Source: Pantoea dispersa (GTDB lineage: Bacteria > Pseudomonadota > Gammaproteobacteria > Enterobacterales > Enterobacteriaceae). From it: DNA of 64,000 nucleotides. The position numbers were made by a program, and so were the translations under genes. The stretch is taken from assembly GCF_014155765.1 (NCBI RefSeq), contig NZ_SCKT01000004.1:186001-250000 (forward strand), read 5' to 3'. The stretch's first letter is position 1, and every line of letters begins with the position of its first letter. The notes beneath the pieces are model-generated. The model did not search any database, had not been told where the DNA came from, and saw nothing but the letters and a program-made list of their open reading frames with translations. Of the stretch, positions 41,080 to 53,343 are shown one piece after another.

Positions 41080-42741
41080 TTACAGCTCCGGCGGGGCGAA
41101 CCAGGCGGACTTGAAGTCAAACCAGCCGAGCGTGTTCAGCCGCACGCCACGCATGCTGCGCTGGCCCTCCAGCAGCAGCCAGTGATGAAACAGCGGATGC
41201 AGATAGTCGCTGTTTACCAGCTGTTTGCTCCACTCCGCCAGCGGCAGCGCTTTCTCACGCCAGCGCGCGGCGTCGGCCTGCCAGTCCAGCGGGATACAGT
41301 GATGCATCAGCGGTAGCTCGTAGAGCTGAGCGAACAGGGCGTAGTCGAGCGGCAGGGTAAAGTTGACGCTGCCCAGCCAGATGTCACTCTCGCCCGCGCC
41401 GTCGAACCAGCTTTCGTAGCTCACTTCGCGGGTAATCAGCTCGACGCCCTGCTGCGCCAGCAGCGGCCGCAGCGCATTGGCGATGCCCTCGTGTTCGACG
41501 TGGTGGCTGTACCAGCTGAGCGTCAGCTGGGTCACGCCGTCGGGCTTGTGGGCTGGGGTGATATCGCGCCGATGGTGCCAGCGCGGCAGCAGGCCATAAG
41601 CCGGGAACCAGTAGCGCTGATAGCCGACGCCGGCATGATTGAGCAGCGCGATAGGGTTAAGCAGATCGCTCACCCAGCGGCGGAAACCGGCATCGCGCCC
41701 GCGTTCAGAGCGCTGATCGAACAGCAGAAAATAGCAGCCCTCTTCGAGACGACTCTCTTCCGATTTTTCGTCGTCGTTTTCGCCTTCCAGTTTTACACCG
41801 GCGTAGACCAGCTCATCGCTGATCTCCGGCAGCACCCAGATCGAGACATCATCAATCAGCGCGCGGTAGCCGAAGTAGTCATCAAACGCGGCGATTTTCA
41901 GCTGGGTTTGCTGATTGCGCACCACGCTGTACGGACCGGTGCCAATGGGCTGACGGGCGAAGTGGCGCAGCGTCGGCCACTCACGCGGCAGAATCATGGC
42001 GCTGACGCTGGCCAGCAGCCACGGCAGCCAGCAGTCCGGCTGGCTGAGATGGATATCCAGCGTCCACGGCGCCGGCGAGTGCAGCTGGTCGATGTGCGAA
42101 AACAGCGGCTGGCTGCGCACCCGTTCCAGTGAAGCGATGACATCCTCCATCTCCAGCTCGCGGCCATGATGAAAGCGGATTGCCGGCCGCAGGAAGAAGC
42201 GCCAGTGCAGCCGAGAGGTTTGCTGCCAGTGATGGGCAATGTCGGCGGCGATTTCCCCCTTTTCCTCATTTATACGCGTCAGGCCGCTGAATATTTGTCG
42301 CGCCAGATGGGTTTCTGAACGGCGCAGCGGCGAGCCGGGCAGCAGGTTAGGCAGGGGCCGGTAGTAGAGCACGCGCAGAATATGCTTACCCTGGCGAAAG
42401 CTGCGACCAAGGTGCGCGGCAATCATCTGCCGCACCTGGTTTTTATCGCCCACCAGTTGCACCAGCTGGTCGATGCGATCCTGCTCCAGCAGGTCTTCGG
42501 CACGCTGCTGCTGTAGCGCCAGTCCGGTGTAGCAGAAGCTCAGCAGCGAGCGTTTACCGCGACCGGCTTCAGCCTGCCAGATCAGCCAGCCCGCTGACTG
42601 CATGGCGTTCAGCAGGTTACGCATGTGGCGGCGTGAGCAGTGCAGCAGTTCGGCCAGCTCGCTCAGCGTGGTTTCCTGATCCTGGCCCTGACAGTGTTGC
42701 CACAGGCGAATGAATTGCTGTTGCAGACGCGCAGAGGACAT
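41080..42741 (-). CDS. sgrR: Transcriptional regulator SgrR
   Basis: 553 residues (E. coli 551). The N-terminal winged helix (about 20-90: [20 protein letters not shown], then [16 protein letters not shown]) binds DNA; the remainder resembles a periplasmic solute-binding protein of the oligopeptide type and probably senses a sugar-phosphate-related signal in the cytoplasm. SgrR activates sgrS during glucose-phosphate stress and represses itself. It is divergent from sgrS and setA, the same arrangement as in E. coli. AGGAG lies about ten bases before the ATG. Confidence 0.96.
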   Translation of the reverse strand: MSSARLQQQFIRLWQHCQGQDQETTLSELAELLHCSRRHMRNLLNAMQSAGWLIWQAEAGRGKRSLLSFCYTGLALQQQRAEDLLEQDRIDQLVQLVGDKNQVRQMIAAHLGRSFRQGKHILRVLYYRPLPNLLPGSPLRRSETHLARQIFSGLTRINEEKGEIAADIAHHWQQTSRLHWRFFLRPAIRFHHGRELEMEDVIASLERVRSQPLFSHIDQLHSPAPWTLDIHLSQPDCWLPWLLASVSAMILPREWPTLRHFARQPIGTGPYSVVRNQQTQLKIAAFDDYFGYRALIDDVSIWVLPEISDELVYAGVKLEGENDDEKSEESRLEEGCYFLLFDQRSERGRDAGFRRWVSDLLNPIALLNHAGVGYQRYWFPAYGLLPRWHHRRDITPAHKPDGVTQLTLSWYSHHVEHEGIANALRPLLAQQGVELITREVSYESWFDGAGESDIWLGSVNFTLPLDYALFAQLYELPLMHHCIPLDWQADAARWREKALPLAEWSKQLVNSDYLHPLFHHWLLLEGQRSMRGVRLNTLGWFDFKSAWFAPPEL

Positions 42742-42805
42742 AAAAGGGGAACTCCTTCTCGACTTCGCTCAGTTTTTCCTGCCCCATATTAGAGGCATAC
42801 TGGGG

Positions 42806-42932
42806 GGCAATGGAAGAGCGGGAGGCATTCAGCAATGAATGGCGCTCTGCCAGCGGTTCCGCCGACGTGGAACCTTTTCTGAGTAGGGTGCAATTTCACC
42901 GCCAGCGGAGTTTTTCTCTGCTGGCTTTTTTC
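42806..42932 (+). ncRNA. sgrS: SgrS small RNA (5' end approximate)
   Basis: Located between divergent sgrR and setA, as in E. coli. The 3' part is clearly homologous: CTGAGTAGGGTG (42879-42890) corresponds to the ptsG-pairing seed, then GGTG-CAATTT-CACC (42887-42900), then the Hfq-type terminator GCCAGCGGAG-TTTTT-CTCTGCTGGC with TTTTTT (42901-42931). A CATACT -10-like element at 42796-42801 suggests a start near 42806-42810, giving an RNA of about 125 bases against 227 in E. coli. The missing part is the SgrT coding region. SgrS base-pairs with ptsG and other mRNAs to stop sugar uptake. Confidence 0.85.
42835..42882 (+). CDS. Candidate 15-residue reading frame inside SgrS
   Basis: ATG 42835 follows GGGAGG (42820-42825) by nine bases, an excellent ribosome binding site. 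The frame encodes MNGALPAVPPTWNLF and stops at a TGA (42880-42882) that overlaps the seed CTGAGTA. E. coli SgrS encodes the 43-residue SgrT in the equivalent upstream part; I see no sequence likeness to SgrT. It may be a reduced or replaced peptide, or chance. Confidence 0.3.
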   Translation: MNGALPAVPPTWNLF

Positions 42933-42995
42933 GTTTTGCTGTGGAATCTTCTACGCTGTTTTTTTCCCGGTCTTTTTCCTCGAAGGGATTTCTGC

Positions 42996-44177
42996 ATGAA
43001 ATCGCTGTTACCGCGGCCGCGCCGCCTGAATCCGGTTTACCTCTCCTTTATGGCGGTGTCATTTATGGTCGGCGTGGCGGGGGCGTTACAGGCGCCGACG
43101 CTCAGCCTGTTTTTGACGCGCGAGGTGCAGGTGCGGCCGTTCTGGGTCGGCCTGTTCTTTACCATCAACGCCGTCGCCGGGATCGTAATCAGCCTGCTGA
43201 TGGCGAAGCGTTCGGATAACCGTGGCGATCGCCGTCATCTGATCCTGTTTTGCTGCCTGATGGCGGTGGCCAACGCGCTACTGTTTGCCTTTAACCGTCA
43301 CTATCTGACGCTCATCACCCTCGGCGTGCTGCTGTCGGCGCTGGCCAGCGTGGCGATTCCGCAGATCTTCGCGCTGGCGCGTGAATATGCCGATCAGTCA
43401 GCGCGGGAAGTGGTGATGTTCAGTTCGGTGATGCGCGCGCAGCTGTCGCTGGCGTGGGTGATTGGGCCGCCGCTGTCGTTCGCGCTGGCGCTCAACTACG
43501 GCTTCGTCACGCTGTTCTGCGTGGCGGCGGTGATTTTTCTGCTAAGTATGCTGCTGATCTGGCGCACGCTGCCCTCGGTGCCGCGCATCGCCGCCACGCC
43601 GGAGCAGGTGCTGATGCAGCTCAGCCCGTGGAAAGACAGCCAGGTGCGGCTGCTGTTTATCGCCTCGGTGGTGATGTGGGCGTGTAATACCATGTATATC
43701 ATTGATATGCCGCTGTATATCAGCGCAACCCTTGGCCTGCCGGAGAAGCTGGCGGGTCTGCTGATGGGCACCGCCGCCGGGCTGGAGATCCCGATCATGC
43801 TGCTGGCCGGCCATTACGCGAAGCGCTACGGCAAGCGCAAGCTGATGCTGCTGGCGCTGGTGGCGGCGATTGTATTTTATCTCGGGCTGGTGCTGTTCCG
43901 TTCTCAAACCGCGCTGATGGTGCTGCAGCTGTTTAACGCCGCGTTCATCGGCATCATCGCCGGCATAGGTATGCTGTGGTTTCAGGATTTGATGCCGGGC
44001 CGTGCCGGTGCGGCGACCACCATGTTCACCACCTCGATTTCAACCGGGTTGATTATCGCCGGCCTGATCCAGGGGATACTGAGTGAGCGCTTTGGTCATG
44101 AGTCGGTGTACTGGCTGGCGTTAGTGATGGCGGTGGTGGCGCTGGTGCTGGCGGCGCGGGTGCGCGATGCGCGGTGA
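42996..44177 (+). CDS. setA: Sugar efflux transporter SetA
   Basis: 393 residues (E. coli 392). Major facilitator superfamily exporter with twelve predicted helices, able to expel glucosides and lactose in E. coli. Conserved stretches: FMVGVAGALQAPTLSLFLTREV, the loop AKRSDNRGDRRHLI (MFS motif A), SAREVVMFSSVMRAQLSLAW and GMLWFQDLMPGRAGAATTMF. The start is ATG 42996 behind AAGGGA; the same frame is open upstream to 42810, across sgrS and its terminator, but that extension has no family support. In E. coli setA is co-transcribed with sgrS as part of the sugar-phosphate stress response. Confidence 0.95.
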   Translation: MKSLLPRPRRLNPVYLSFMAVSFMVGVAGALQAPTLSLFLTREVQVRPFWVGLFFTINAVAGIVISLLMAKRSDNRGDRRHLILFCCLMAVANALLFAFNRHYLTLITLGVLLSALASVAIPQIFALAREYADQSAREVVMFSSVMRAQLSLAWVIGPPLSFALALNYGFVTLFCVAAVIFLLSMLLIWRTLPSVPRIAATPEQVLMQLSPWKDSQVRLLFIASVVMWACNTMYIIDMPLYISATLGLPEKLAGLLMGTAAGLEIPIMLLAGHYAKRYGKRKLMLLALVAAIVFYLGLVLFRSQTALMVLQLFNAAFIGIIAGIGMLWFQDLMPGRAGAATTMFTTSISTGLIIAGLIQGILSERFGHESVYWLALVMAVVALVLAARVRDAR

Positions 44178-44196
44178 GGGCGGTGTGGAGATTGAA

Positions 44197-44322
44197 GGTC
44201 GCCATCAATGGCGACCCAGCAGGGCATTGCGCATTTCGGGCATGTTTTGCACATTTTTGGTCGCCATAAATGGCGACCAAATTACTGACGCGTTTGCTGT
44301 AGGGTGCGCCTTGCTGCGCACC
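44197..44322. repeat. Composite palindromic repeat, locus 3 (between setA and leuD)
   Basis: Two copies of the first unit, GGTCGCCATCAATGGCGACC (44197-44216) and GGTCGCCATAAATGGCGACC (44259-44278), are followed by GGTGCGC-CTTGCT-GCGCACC (44303-44322). The middle copy is identical over 20 bases to the one at 4359. They fill the gap between the two convergent units, where no classical terminator is seen. Confidence 0.9.
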
Positions 44323-44330
44323 GGGTAACC

Positions 44331-44936
44331 TTAACGCAGAAACGCTGGCTGGCTGGATTCGTAGCTGGCGATGGACGCTTCATGCTGCAGCGTCAGGCCA
44401 ATGCTGTCGAGGCCGTTGATCATGCAGTGACGGCGGAAGCTGTCGATTTCAAAGCTATAAACCTTGTCGCCGGCGGTGACGGTCTGCGCTTCGAGATCCA
44501 CGGTGAAGCGGATGCCCGGTTGCGCGGCCACCAGTTTGAACATTTCATCGACCTGCTCTTCGCTCAGCTTCACCGGCAGCAGCTGGTTGTTGAAGCTGTT
44601 ACCGTAGAAGATGTCGGCGAAACTCGGCGCAATCACCACGTGAAAACCGAAGTCGGTCAGCGCCCACGGCGCGTGTTCACGCGAGGAGCCGCAGCCAAAG
44701 TTCTCGCGCGCCAGCAGGATGCTGGTGCCTTTGAACTCCGGCTTATTCAGCACGAAGCTGGCGGTCGGCTGGGTGCCGGCGTCATCATCAAAACGCCAGT
44801 CGTGGAACAGGTGCGCGCCAAAGCCGGTGCGCGTTACTTTCTGCAAAAACTGCTTCGGGATGATGGCATCGGTGTCGACGTTGGCGGCATCCAGCGGGGC
44901 CACAATCCCGGTGTGTTGGGTAAATTTGTTCGCCAT
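44331..44936 (-). CDS. leuD: 3-isopropylmalate dehydratase small subunit
   Basis: 201 residues. LeuD pairs with LeuC to isomerise 2-isopropylmalate to 3-isopropylmalate. It has the swivelling aconitase domain with [16 protein letters not shown], the [15 protein letters not shown] substrate loop and [15 protein letters not shown]. Last gene of the leucine operon; the start is three bases after the leuC stop. The operon end runs into the palindromic repeats. Confidence 0.97.
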   Translation of the reverse strand: MANKFTQHTGIVAPLDAANVDTDAIIPKQFLQKVTRTGFGAHLFHDWRFDDDAGTQPTASFVLNKPEFKGTSILLARENFGCGSSREHAPWALTDFGFHVVIAPSFADIFYGNSFNNQLLPVKLSEEQVDEMFKLVAAQPGIRFTVDLEAQTVTAGDKVYSFEIDSFRRHCMINGLDSIGLTLQHEASIASYESSQPAFLR

Positions 44937-44939
44937 GGC

Positions 44940-46346
44940 TTAAGCTCCCTGAGTCAATTCACGAATGTCGGCAAAACGACCGGTTACCGCCGCCGCAGCA
45001 GCCATCGCCGGGCTCACCAGATGGGTGCGACCGCCGCGACCCTGGCGACCTTCAAAGTTACGGTTACTGGTTGAGGCACAGCGCTCGCCCGGATTCAGAC
45101 GGTCGTTGTTCATCGCCAGGCACATCGAACAGCCCGGCAAACGCCACTCAAAACCGGCTTCGAGGAAGATTTTGTCCAGGCCTTCGGCTTCAGCCTGCGC
45201 TTTCACCGGACCGGAACCCGGCACCACCATCGCAACCACGCCCGGCGCCACTTTGCGGCCTTTGGCGATCGCGGCAGCCGCGCGCAAATCTTCAATACGT
45301 GAGTTGGTGCAGGAGCCGATAAACACTTTATCGATCGCCACATCGGTCAGTTTGATGCCCGGCTGCAGATCCATATAGGCCAGCGCCTTCTCGGCGGAAG
45401 CGCGTTCAACCGGATCGGCAAACGAGGCCGGATTCGGGATGGCCTGATCCACGGCCATCACCTGACCCGGATTGGTGCCCCAGGTGACCTGCGGCGCGAT
45501 ATCGGCAGCATTCAGCGTCACGACGGCGTCAAACTGCGCGTCGCTGTCGGACTTCAGGGTGCGCCAGTAAGCCACCGCCTGCTCCCACTGCTCGCCCTTC
45601 GGCGCAAACTGCTTGTCTTTCAGATAGGCAAACGTGGTGTCATCCGGTGCTACCAGACCCGCTTTGGCGCCCATCTCAATCGCCATGTTGCACAGCGTCA
45701 TGCGGCCTTCCATGCTCAGCGCTTCAATCGCCGGGCCACAGAATTCAACCACGTGACCGGTGCCACCGGCGCTGCCGGTTTTACCGATGATCGCCAGTAC
45801 GATGTCTTTGGCGGTGATGCCCGGCGCAGCTTCGCCCAGCACTTCAATCTTCATAGTTTTCGCCCGGCCCTGTTTCAGGGTCTGGGTGGCGAACACGTGC
45901 TCCACTTCGGAGGTGCCGATACCGAACGCCAGGGAACCGAAGGCGCCGTGCGTTGCGGTGTGCGAGTCGCCGCAAACGATGGTCATGCCCGGCAGCGTCA
46001 TGCCCTGCTCAGGACCGATCACGTGCACAATGCCCTGGAACGGGTGGTTCAGGTCATACAGCTGAATGCCGAACTCAGCACAGTTCTTCATCAGCTCCTG
46101 CATCTGGATACGCGCCATTTCACCCGAGGCGTTGATGTCTTTGGTCTGGGTGGAAACGTTGTGGTCCATGGTGGCAAAGGTCTTCGACGGCTGACGCACT
46201 TTGCGGCCGTGCGCACGCAGACCGTCAAACGCCTGCGGCGAGGTGACTTCGTGAATCAGATGACGATCGATATACAGTAACGGCGTTTCGTCTGGCGCTT
46301 CGTGAACGACATGTGCATCAAATAACTTCTGGTATAAGCTTTTCAT
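44940..46346 (-). CDS. leuC: 3-isopropylmalate dehydratase large subunit
   Basis: 468 residues from ATG 46346, which matches the family N-terminus ([14 protein letters not shown]) and follows AGGAA; a longer frame into leuB is rejected. It is the [4Fe-4S] aconitase-type subunit: cluster cysteines lie in FIGSCTNSR and in [34 protein letters not shown] and GTNPGQV are family signatures. It works with LeuD in leucine synthesis. Its start lies four bases after the leuB stop. Confidence 0.97.
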   Translation of the reverse strand: MKSLYQKLFDAHVVHEAPDETPLLYIDRHLIHEVTSPQAFDGLRAHGRKVRQPSKTFATMDHNVSTQTKDINASGEMARIQMQELMKNCAEFGIQLYDLNHPFQGIVHVIGPEQGMTLPGMTIVCGDSHTATHGAFGSLAFGIGTSEVEHVFATQTLKQGRAKTMKIEVLGEAAPGITAKDIVLAIIGKTGSAGGTGHVVEFCGPAIEALSMEGRMTLCNMAIEMGAKAGLVAPDDTTFAYLKDKQFAPKGEQWEQAVAYWRTLKSDSDAQFDAVVTLNAADIAPQVTWGTNPGQVMAVDQAIPNPASFADPVERASAEKALAYMDLQPGIKLTDVAIDKVFIGSCTNSRIEDLRAAAAIAKGRKVAPGVVAMVVPGSGPVKAQAEAEGLDKIFLEAGFEWRLPGCSMCLAMNNDRLNPGERCASTSNRNFEGRQGRGGRTHLVSPAMAAAAAVTGRFADIRELTQGA

Positions 46347-46350
46347 TTTG

Positions 46351-49007
<2,657 letters not shown>

Positions 49008-49050
49008 GGTCATCTTCCTTTTGCATTGACTTCGCCGGTGCTACGAGCAT

Positions 49051-49080
49051 AAAAAAACCCGCGCAGTGGCGCGGGTTTTT
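49051..49080 (-). terminator. leu operon attenuator terminator
   Basis: On the minus strand the stem CCCGCGC / GCGCGGG (49075-49069 with 49064-49058) with a four-base loop is followed by a T-run (49057-49051). It lies between leuL and leuA, the place of the leucine attenuator. Confidence 0.93.
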
Positions 49081-49100
49081 TAACTTTCAGCAGGTTCGAA

Positions 49101-49184
49101 TCAGTTGTTGATTTCGCCCACGAGTCTACCGCGCAAACTGGATGCGTTAAGTAGTAGACCGAGTAGACGAAAAGAACGTGACAT
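49101..49184 (-). CDS. leuL: leu operon leader peptide
   Basis: A 27-codon frame from ATG 49184 to TGA 49103-49101. It begins MSRSFRLLGLLLNASSLRG and contains the control cluster Leu-Leu-Gly-Leu-Leu-Leu; all of these Leu codons are CTA, CTC or CTT, codons that are rare in this G+C-rich genome. E. coli LeuL (28 residues) has the same core, LLLLNASSLRGR. Ribosome stalling at these codons during leucine shortage should let the anti-terminator form and allow leuABCD transcription. ACGAGG lies just upstream as the ribosome binding site. Confidence 0.95.
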   Translation of the reverse strand: MSRSFRLLGLLLNASSLRGRLVGEINN

Positions 49185-49216
49185 GAATCAAACCTCGTAA
49201 AATGAGTGCTGCACAT

Positions 49217-49246
49217 ATTGGTACTGGATTCGCCTGGCGATGTCAA
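49217..49246 (-). promoter_or_regulatory. Promoter of the leu operon
   Basis: TTGACA on the minus strand (49246-49241), followed after about 16-17 bases by AGTACCAA, in a context (TTGACATC...ATCCAGTA) resembling the Salmonella/E. coli leu promoter. The -10 is poor by consensus. The predicted start is about 30 bases before leuL. Confidence 0.62.
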
Positions 49247-49915
49247 CCCTAAGTGAAAGGGTATTTCTCTGGCCGGAAAAGGGTGATGTGCTGGGATTAT
49301 CGGTCATCACAGAGCATTGCCATTAATTAACGGTGGCTTAGCGCGTTATGCCACTTAAAAAAATCTTTTAAAAAAGGCGGGTAATTTTAAGTTGCTGAAT
49401 TATATGTTTTTAGTAAGGCTTATTCGTCAGGTGGAAAAACAAGATAAAGCTTGTTGTTTAGCAGATTGTGATGTGGAAGAGGGATTTAAGAGTTAATCAC
49501 GCCAGAAACGCGGTAACGGAAAAAATTGTGGGCTAAACACGCTGGCAATATGAAAATCATATTTCTTACAACACGCTGTAAATAATCTGCAAACCAGCAT
49601 TTTCCTCTGTCCTTATGCCATCGCATTAGTTTATTCCTCCCGGGCGATAATCACGCGTCAGTGCCTTTTTTGCCACTGACAGCGCCGTGCCGCCTTATGA
49701 CGTTTGCAGGCCGGGTTTTCTGCGGTTATGGTAATCGGCCTACTCTCAAAAGAATCCACGCAGGTAGATTCCCTGTACCTGGAAGACGAAATGAATGGCG
49801 TCTTCTGAGCATAAACATAAGGTTTTGATCTTAATTGGCAATAAAGGGACAGATGCGAGCGGCACGCAGGATAGCGTTTGCTGGCGCAGCTGGCTCTCAA
49901 GCCTGGAGGCAGAAA
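49247..49915. other. leuL-ilvI intergenic region without leuO
   Basis: About 670 bases with no convincing gene, in the place where E. coli carries leuO. 49320-49600 is strongly A+T-rich with A- and T-tracts, suited to Lrp or H-NS binding. Nearer ilvI are three inverted repeats: GTCAGTG/CACTGAC (49657-49663, 49674-49680), CAGGTA/TACCTG (49761-49766, 49776-49781) and GAAGACG/CGTCTTC (49782-49788, 49799-49805). A 43-codon open frame (49697-49828) has no strong ribosome binding site. Control of ilvIH by Lrp is expected from E. coli but not demonstrated here. Confidence 0.5.
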
Positions 49916-51640
49916 ATGGAGATGTTGTCAGGAGCCGAAATGGTCGTCCGTTCGTTAATCGATCAGGGCGTTAAGCAGGTATTCGGTTATCCGGGCGGTG
50001 CGGTGCTCGATATTTATGATGCGCTGCAAACGGTCGGTGGTATTGACCACGTGCTGGTGCGCCACGAGCAGGGCGCCGTACATATGGCGGATGGCCTGGC
50101 GCGCGCGACCGGCGAAGTCGGCGTGGTGCTGGTCACCTCAGGTCCTGGCGCCACCAACGCTATCACCGGTATTGCGACCGCTTATATGGATTCCATTCCG
50201 CTGGTGATCCTCTCCGGTCAGGTGCCGTCCTCGCTGATTGGCTATGACGCCTTCCAGGAGTGCGACATGGTGGGGATTTCGCGTCCGGTGGTGAAGCACA
50301 GCTTCCTGGTGAAAAGCACCGAAGAGATTCCGACAGTGCTGAAAAAAGCCTTCTGGCTGGCGGCCAGCGGTCGTCCGGGACCGGTGGTGATCGATCTGCC
50401 AAAAGATATTCTGAATCCGGCCAATAAGCTGCCGTACGTGTGGCCGGAAACCGTCAGCATGCGCTCTTACAATCCGACGCTGCAGGGCCACAAAGGCCAG
50501 ATCAAGCGCGCGCTGCAGACGCTGCTGGCGGCGCACAAGCCGGTAATTTACGTCGGCGGCGGGGCCATTACTTCTGGCTGCGAGGCGGAACTGCTGCAGC
50601 TGGCAGAACAGCTGAATATTCCTGTCACCACTTCGCTGATGGGGCTGGGCGCGTTCCCGGGCACGCATCGCCAGTGTGTGGGCATGCTCGGTATGCATGG
50701 CACCTATGAAGCCAACATGACCATGCACAATGCCGATCTGATCTTTGGTATCGGCGTACGCTTTGACGACCGCACCACCAACAATCTGGCGAAGTATTGC
50801 CCGAATGCCACCGTGATGCACATTGACGTCGACCCGACTTCGATTTCCAAGACCGTCAGCGCCGATATTCCGATTGTCGGCGATGCCAGACAGACGCTGA
50901 CGCAGATGCTGGAGCTGCTGGCGCAGAGCGAGGCGAAGCAGGAGCTCGACAGCCTGCGTGACTGGTGGCAGAGCATTGAAGGCTGGCGCAGCCGCAAGTG
51001 CCTGGAATTTGACCGTACCAGCGACAAAATCAAACCGCAGGCGGTGATCGAAACCATTTGTCGTCTGACGCACGGTGAGGCGTATGTGACCTCGGACGTC
51101 GGCCAGCACCAGATGTTCGCCGCGCTTTACTATCAGTTCGATAAACCGCGTCGCTGGATCAACTCCGGCGGCCTCGGCACCATGGGCTTTGGCCTGCCGG
51201 CGGCACTCGGCGTGAAGATGGCGCTGCCGCAGGAGACCGTAATTTGCGTGACCGGCGACGGCAGTATCCAGATGAACATTCAGGAGCTGTCGACCGCGCT
51301 GCAGTACGACCTGCCGGTGCTGGTGCTGAACCTGAACAACCGCTTCCTCGGCATGGTGAAACAGTGGCAGGACATGATTTACTCCGGCCGCCATTCACAA
51401 TCTTATATGGAGTCGCTGCCGGACTTCGTGCGCCTGGCGGAAGCCTATGGCCACGTGGGCATCGCGATTCAGTATCCGGCTGAGCTGGAAGAGAAGCTGC
51501 AGCTGGCGCTTGATACGCTGGCGAAAGGGCGTCTGGTGTTTGTGGATGTCACGGTGGACGGCAGCGAGCACGTCTACCCGATGCAGATTCGCGGTGGCGC
51601 GATGGATGAGATGTGGTTGAGCAAAACGGAGAGGACTTAA
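49916..51640 (+). CDS. ilvI: Acetolactate synthase III large (catalytic) subunit
   Basis: 574 residues, the E. coli length. ThDP- and FAD-dependent enzyme that forms acetolactate or acetohydroxybutyrate for valine, leucine and isoleucine. The catalytic Glu is in [13 protein letters not shown], and the ThDP motif runs from GDGSIQMN to LNLNN. The start at ATG 49916 ([11 protein letters not shown]) follows GGAGG by seven bases and matches the family; a longer in-frame start at 49835 is rejected. ilvH begins two bases after its stop. Confidence 0.97.
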   Translation: MEMLSGAEMVVRSLIDQGVKQVFGYPGGAVLDIYDALQTVGGIDHVLVRHEQGAVHMADGLARATGEVGVVLVTSGPGATNAITGIATAYMDSIPLVILSGQVPSSLIGYDAFQECDMVGISRPVVKHSFLVKSTEEIPTVLKKAFWLAASGRPGPVVIDLPKDILNPANKLPYVWPETVSMRSYNPTLQGHKGQIKRALQTLLAAHKPVIYVGGGAITSGCEAELLQLAEQLNIPVTTSLMGLGAFPGTHRQCVGMLGMHGTYEANMTMHNADLIFGIGVRFDDRTTNNLAKYCPNATVMHIDVDPTSISKTVSADIPIVGDARQTLTQMLELLAQSEAKQELDSLRDWWQSIEGWRSRKCLEFDRTSDKIKPQAVIETICRLTHGEAYVTSDVGQHQMFAALYYQFDKPRRWINSGGLGTMGFGLPAALGVKMALPQETVICVTGDGSIQMNIQELSTALQYDLPVLVLNLNNRFLGMVKQWQDMIYSGRHSQSYMESLPDFVRLAEAYGHVGIAIQYPAELEEKLQLALDTLAKGRLVFVDVTVDGSEHVYPMQIRGGAMDEMWLSKTERT

Positions 51641-51642
51641 TT

Positions 51643-52134
51643 ATGCGTCGTATTTTATCAGTTCTGCTGGAGAACGAATCCGGCGCATTGTCGCGCGTGG
51701 TGGGGCTGTTTTCCCAGCGCGGCTATAACATTGAGAGCCTGACCGTCGCGCCGACCGACGATCCTACCCTGTCGCGCATGACCATTCAGACCGTGGGCGA
51801 CCAGAAAGTACTGGAGCAGATCGAAAAGCAGCTGCACAAGCTGGTGGACGTGTTACGCGTCAGCGAACTGGGGCAGGGCGCTTACGTCGAGCGTGAAATC
51901 ATGCTGGTGAAGATTCAGGCCAGCGGGTACGGTCGCGAAGAGGTAAAACGCAGCGCGGAAATTTTCCGTGGGCAGATCATCGATGTGACGCCGACGCTGT
52001 ACACGGTTCAGCTGGCCGGCACCAGCGATAAACTCGATGCGTTCCTCAACACCGTGCGCGAAGTGGCGGAAATCGTTGAAGTGGCGCGTTCCGGCATCGT
52101 CGGGGTATCACGTGGCGATCGCGTAATGCGTTAA
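51643..52134 (+). CDS. ilvH: Acetolactate synthase III small (regulatory) subunit
   Basis: 163 residues, as in E. coli. Two tandem ACT-type domains bind valine and give feedback inhibition of IlvI; the N-terminal block [20 protein letters not shown] contains the valine-site region (SGALSRV) and [17 protein letters not shown] follows. The start two bases after the ilvI stop implies coupled translation. A strong terminator follows. Confidence 0.97.
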   Translation: MRRILSVLLENESGALSRVVGLFSQRGYNIESLTVAPTDDPTLSRMTIQTVGDQKVLEQIEKQLHKLVDVLRVSELGQGAYVEREIMLVKIQASGYGREEVKRSAEIFRGQIIDVTPTLYTVQLAGTSDKLDAFLNTVREVAEIVEVARSGIVGVSRGDRVMR

Positions 52135-52164
52135 TACCGCAAAGTTATCATCGGTTTTCAAGCT

Positions 52165-52195
52165 AACCCGGCGGAATGCCGGGTTTTTTTATTTT
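52165..52195 (+). terminator. ilvIH terminator
   Basis: AACCCGGC (52165-52172), loop GGAAT, GCCGGGTT (52178-52185), followed by TTTTTATTTT. Confidence 0.93.
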
Positions 52196-52331
52196 ATGCG
52201 CTTCGGCCGCTTGTGCATGAAAAGCGGTTGCTCAGCGTACTGTTCTGCGGTTAGATGTTACAAATGTTTTACCCTTAGCTACTCTGCGGACATTTTCGCC
52301 AGCCCTGGCTTATCAGAATTAAGGTGTCATC

Positions 52332-53342
52332 GTGAAACTGGATGAAATTGCGCGCCTGGCGGGCGTGTCGCGCACCACGGCGAGCTATGTCATCAATGGC
52401 AAAGCGCGGCAGTATCGTGTCAGCGACAAAACCGTTGAGAAAGTCATGGCGGTGGTGCGTGAGTACAACTATCACCCCAACGCGGTGGCTGCGGGCCTGC
52501 GCGCCGGACGCACCCGTTCGATTGGTCTGGTGATCCCCGATTTGGAAAACACCAGTTATACCCGCATCGCCAACTATCTCGAACGTCAGGCGCGTCAGCG
52601 CGGCTATCAGCTGCTGATTGCCTGTTCCGAAGATCAGCCGGATAACGAAATGCGCTGCATTGAGCACCTGCTGCAGCGTCAGGTGGATGCGATCATTGTC
52701 TCCACATCGCTGCCGCCGGAACATCCGTTCTATCAGCGCTGGGTCAACGATCCGCTGCCGATTATCGCGCTGGACCGCGCGCTGGATCGTGAACACTTCA
52801 CCAGCGTGGTCGGTGCCGATCAGGATGACGCGCAGGCGCTGGCGGCTGAATTGCGTCAGCTGCCGGTGAAAAACGTGTTGTTTCTCGGCGCGCTGCCAGA
52901 GCTGTCGGTCAGCTTCCTGCGTGAAATGGGGTTCCGCGAGGCGTGGCAGGGTGATGAGCGCCCGATCGATTTCATTTATTGCAACAGCTTTGACCGCGCC
53001 GCAGCGGCGACGCTGTTTGAAAAATACCTCGAAGACCACGCGATGCCCGAAGCGCTGTTTACCACCTCGTTTGGCCTGCTGCAGGGGGTGATGGACGTGA
53101 CGCTGAAGCGTGACGGCCGCTTGCCAACTGACCTGGCTATTGCGACTTTCGGCGACCACGAATTATTAGACTTTCTGGAGTGCCCGGTGCTGGCGGTAGG
53201 GCAGCGCCATCGCGATGTTGCTGAGCGTGTGCTGGAGCTGGTGCTGGCTTCGCTGGATGAGCCACGCAAACCGAAGCCAGGTTTAACCCGTATCCGCCGT
53301 AATTTATTCCGCCGCGGACAATTAAGTCGTCGCGCTAAATGA
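52332..53342 (+). CDS. cra: Catabolite repressor/activator Cra (FruR)
   Basis: 336-residue LacI-family regulator (E. coli 334). The helix-turn-helix (residues 1-20: [20 protein letters not shown]) and hinge precede a periplasmic-binding-protein-like domain that senses fructose phosphates. Cra controls carbon flow between glycolysis and gluconeogenesis. The start codon is GTG 52332, as in E. coli, behind AAGGTG. It is transcribed alone, between the ilvIH terminator and the dcw promoter region. Confidence 0.97.
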   Translation: MKLDEIARLAGVSRTTASYVINGKARQYRVSDKTVEKVMAVVREYNYHPNAVAAGLRAGRTRSIGLVIPDLENTSYTRIANYLERQARQRGYQLLIACSEDQPDNEMRCIEHLLQRQVDAIIVSTSLPPEHPFYQRWVNDPLPIIALDRALDREHFTSVVGADQDDAQALAAELRQLPVKNVLFLGALPELSVSFLREMGFREAWQGDERPIDFIYCNSFDRAAAATLFEKYLEDHAMPEALFTTSFGLLQGVMDVTLKRDGRLPTDLAIATFGDHELLDFLECPVLAVGQRHRDVAERVLELVLASLDEPRKPKPGLTRIRRNLFRRGQLSRRAK

Positions 53343-53343
53343 A

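Noticed and set aside
49658-49900. 80-codon minus-strand frame upstream of ilvI, considered as a leuO remnant
   Set aside because: No LysR helix-turn-helix or other likeness; composition is random and the frame overlaps inverted repeats.
50138-51394. 418-codon open frame antisense to ilvI
   Set aside because: Arises from codon bias of ilvI; no supporting evidence.
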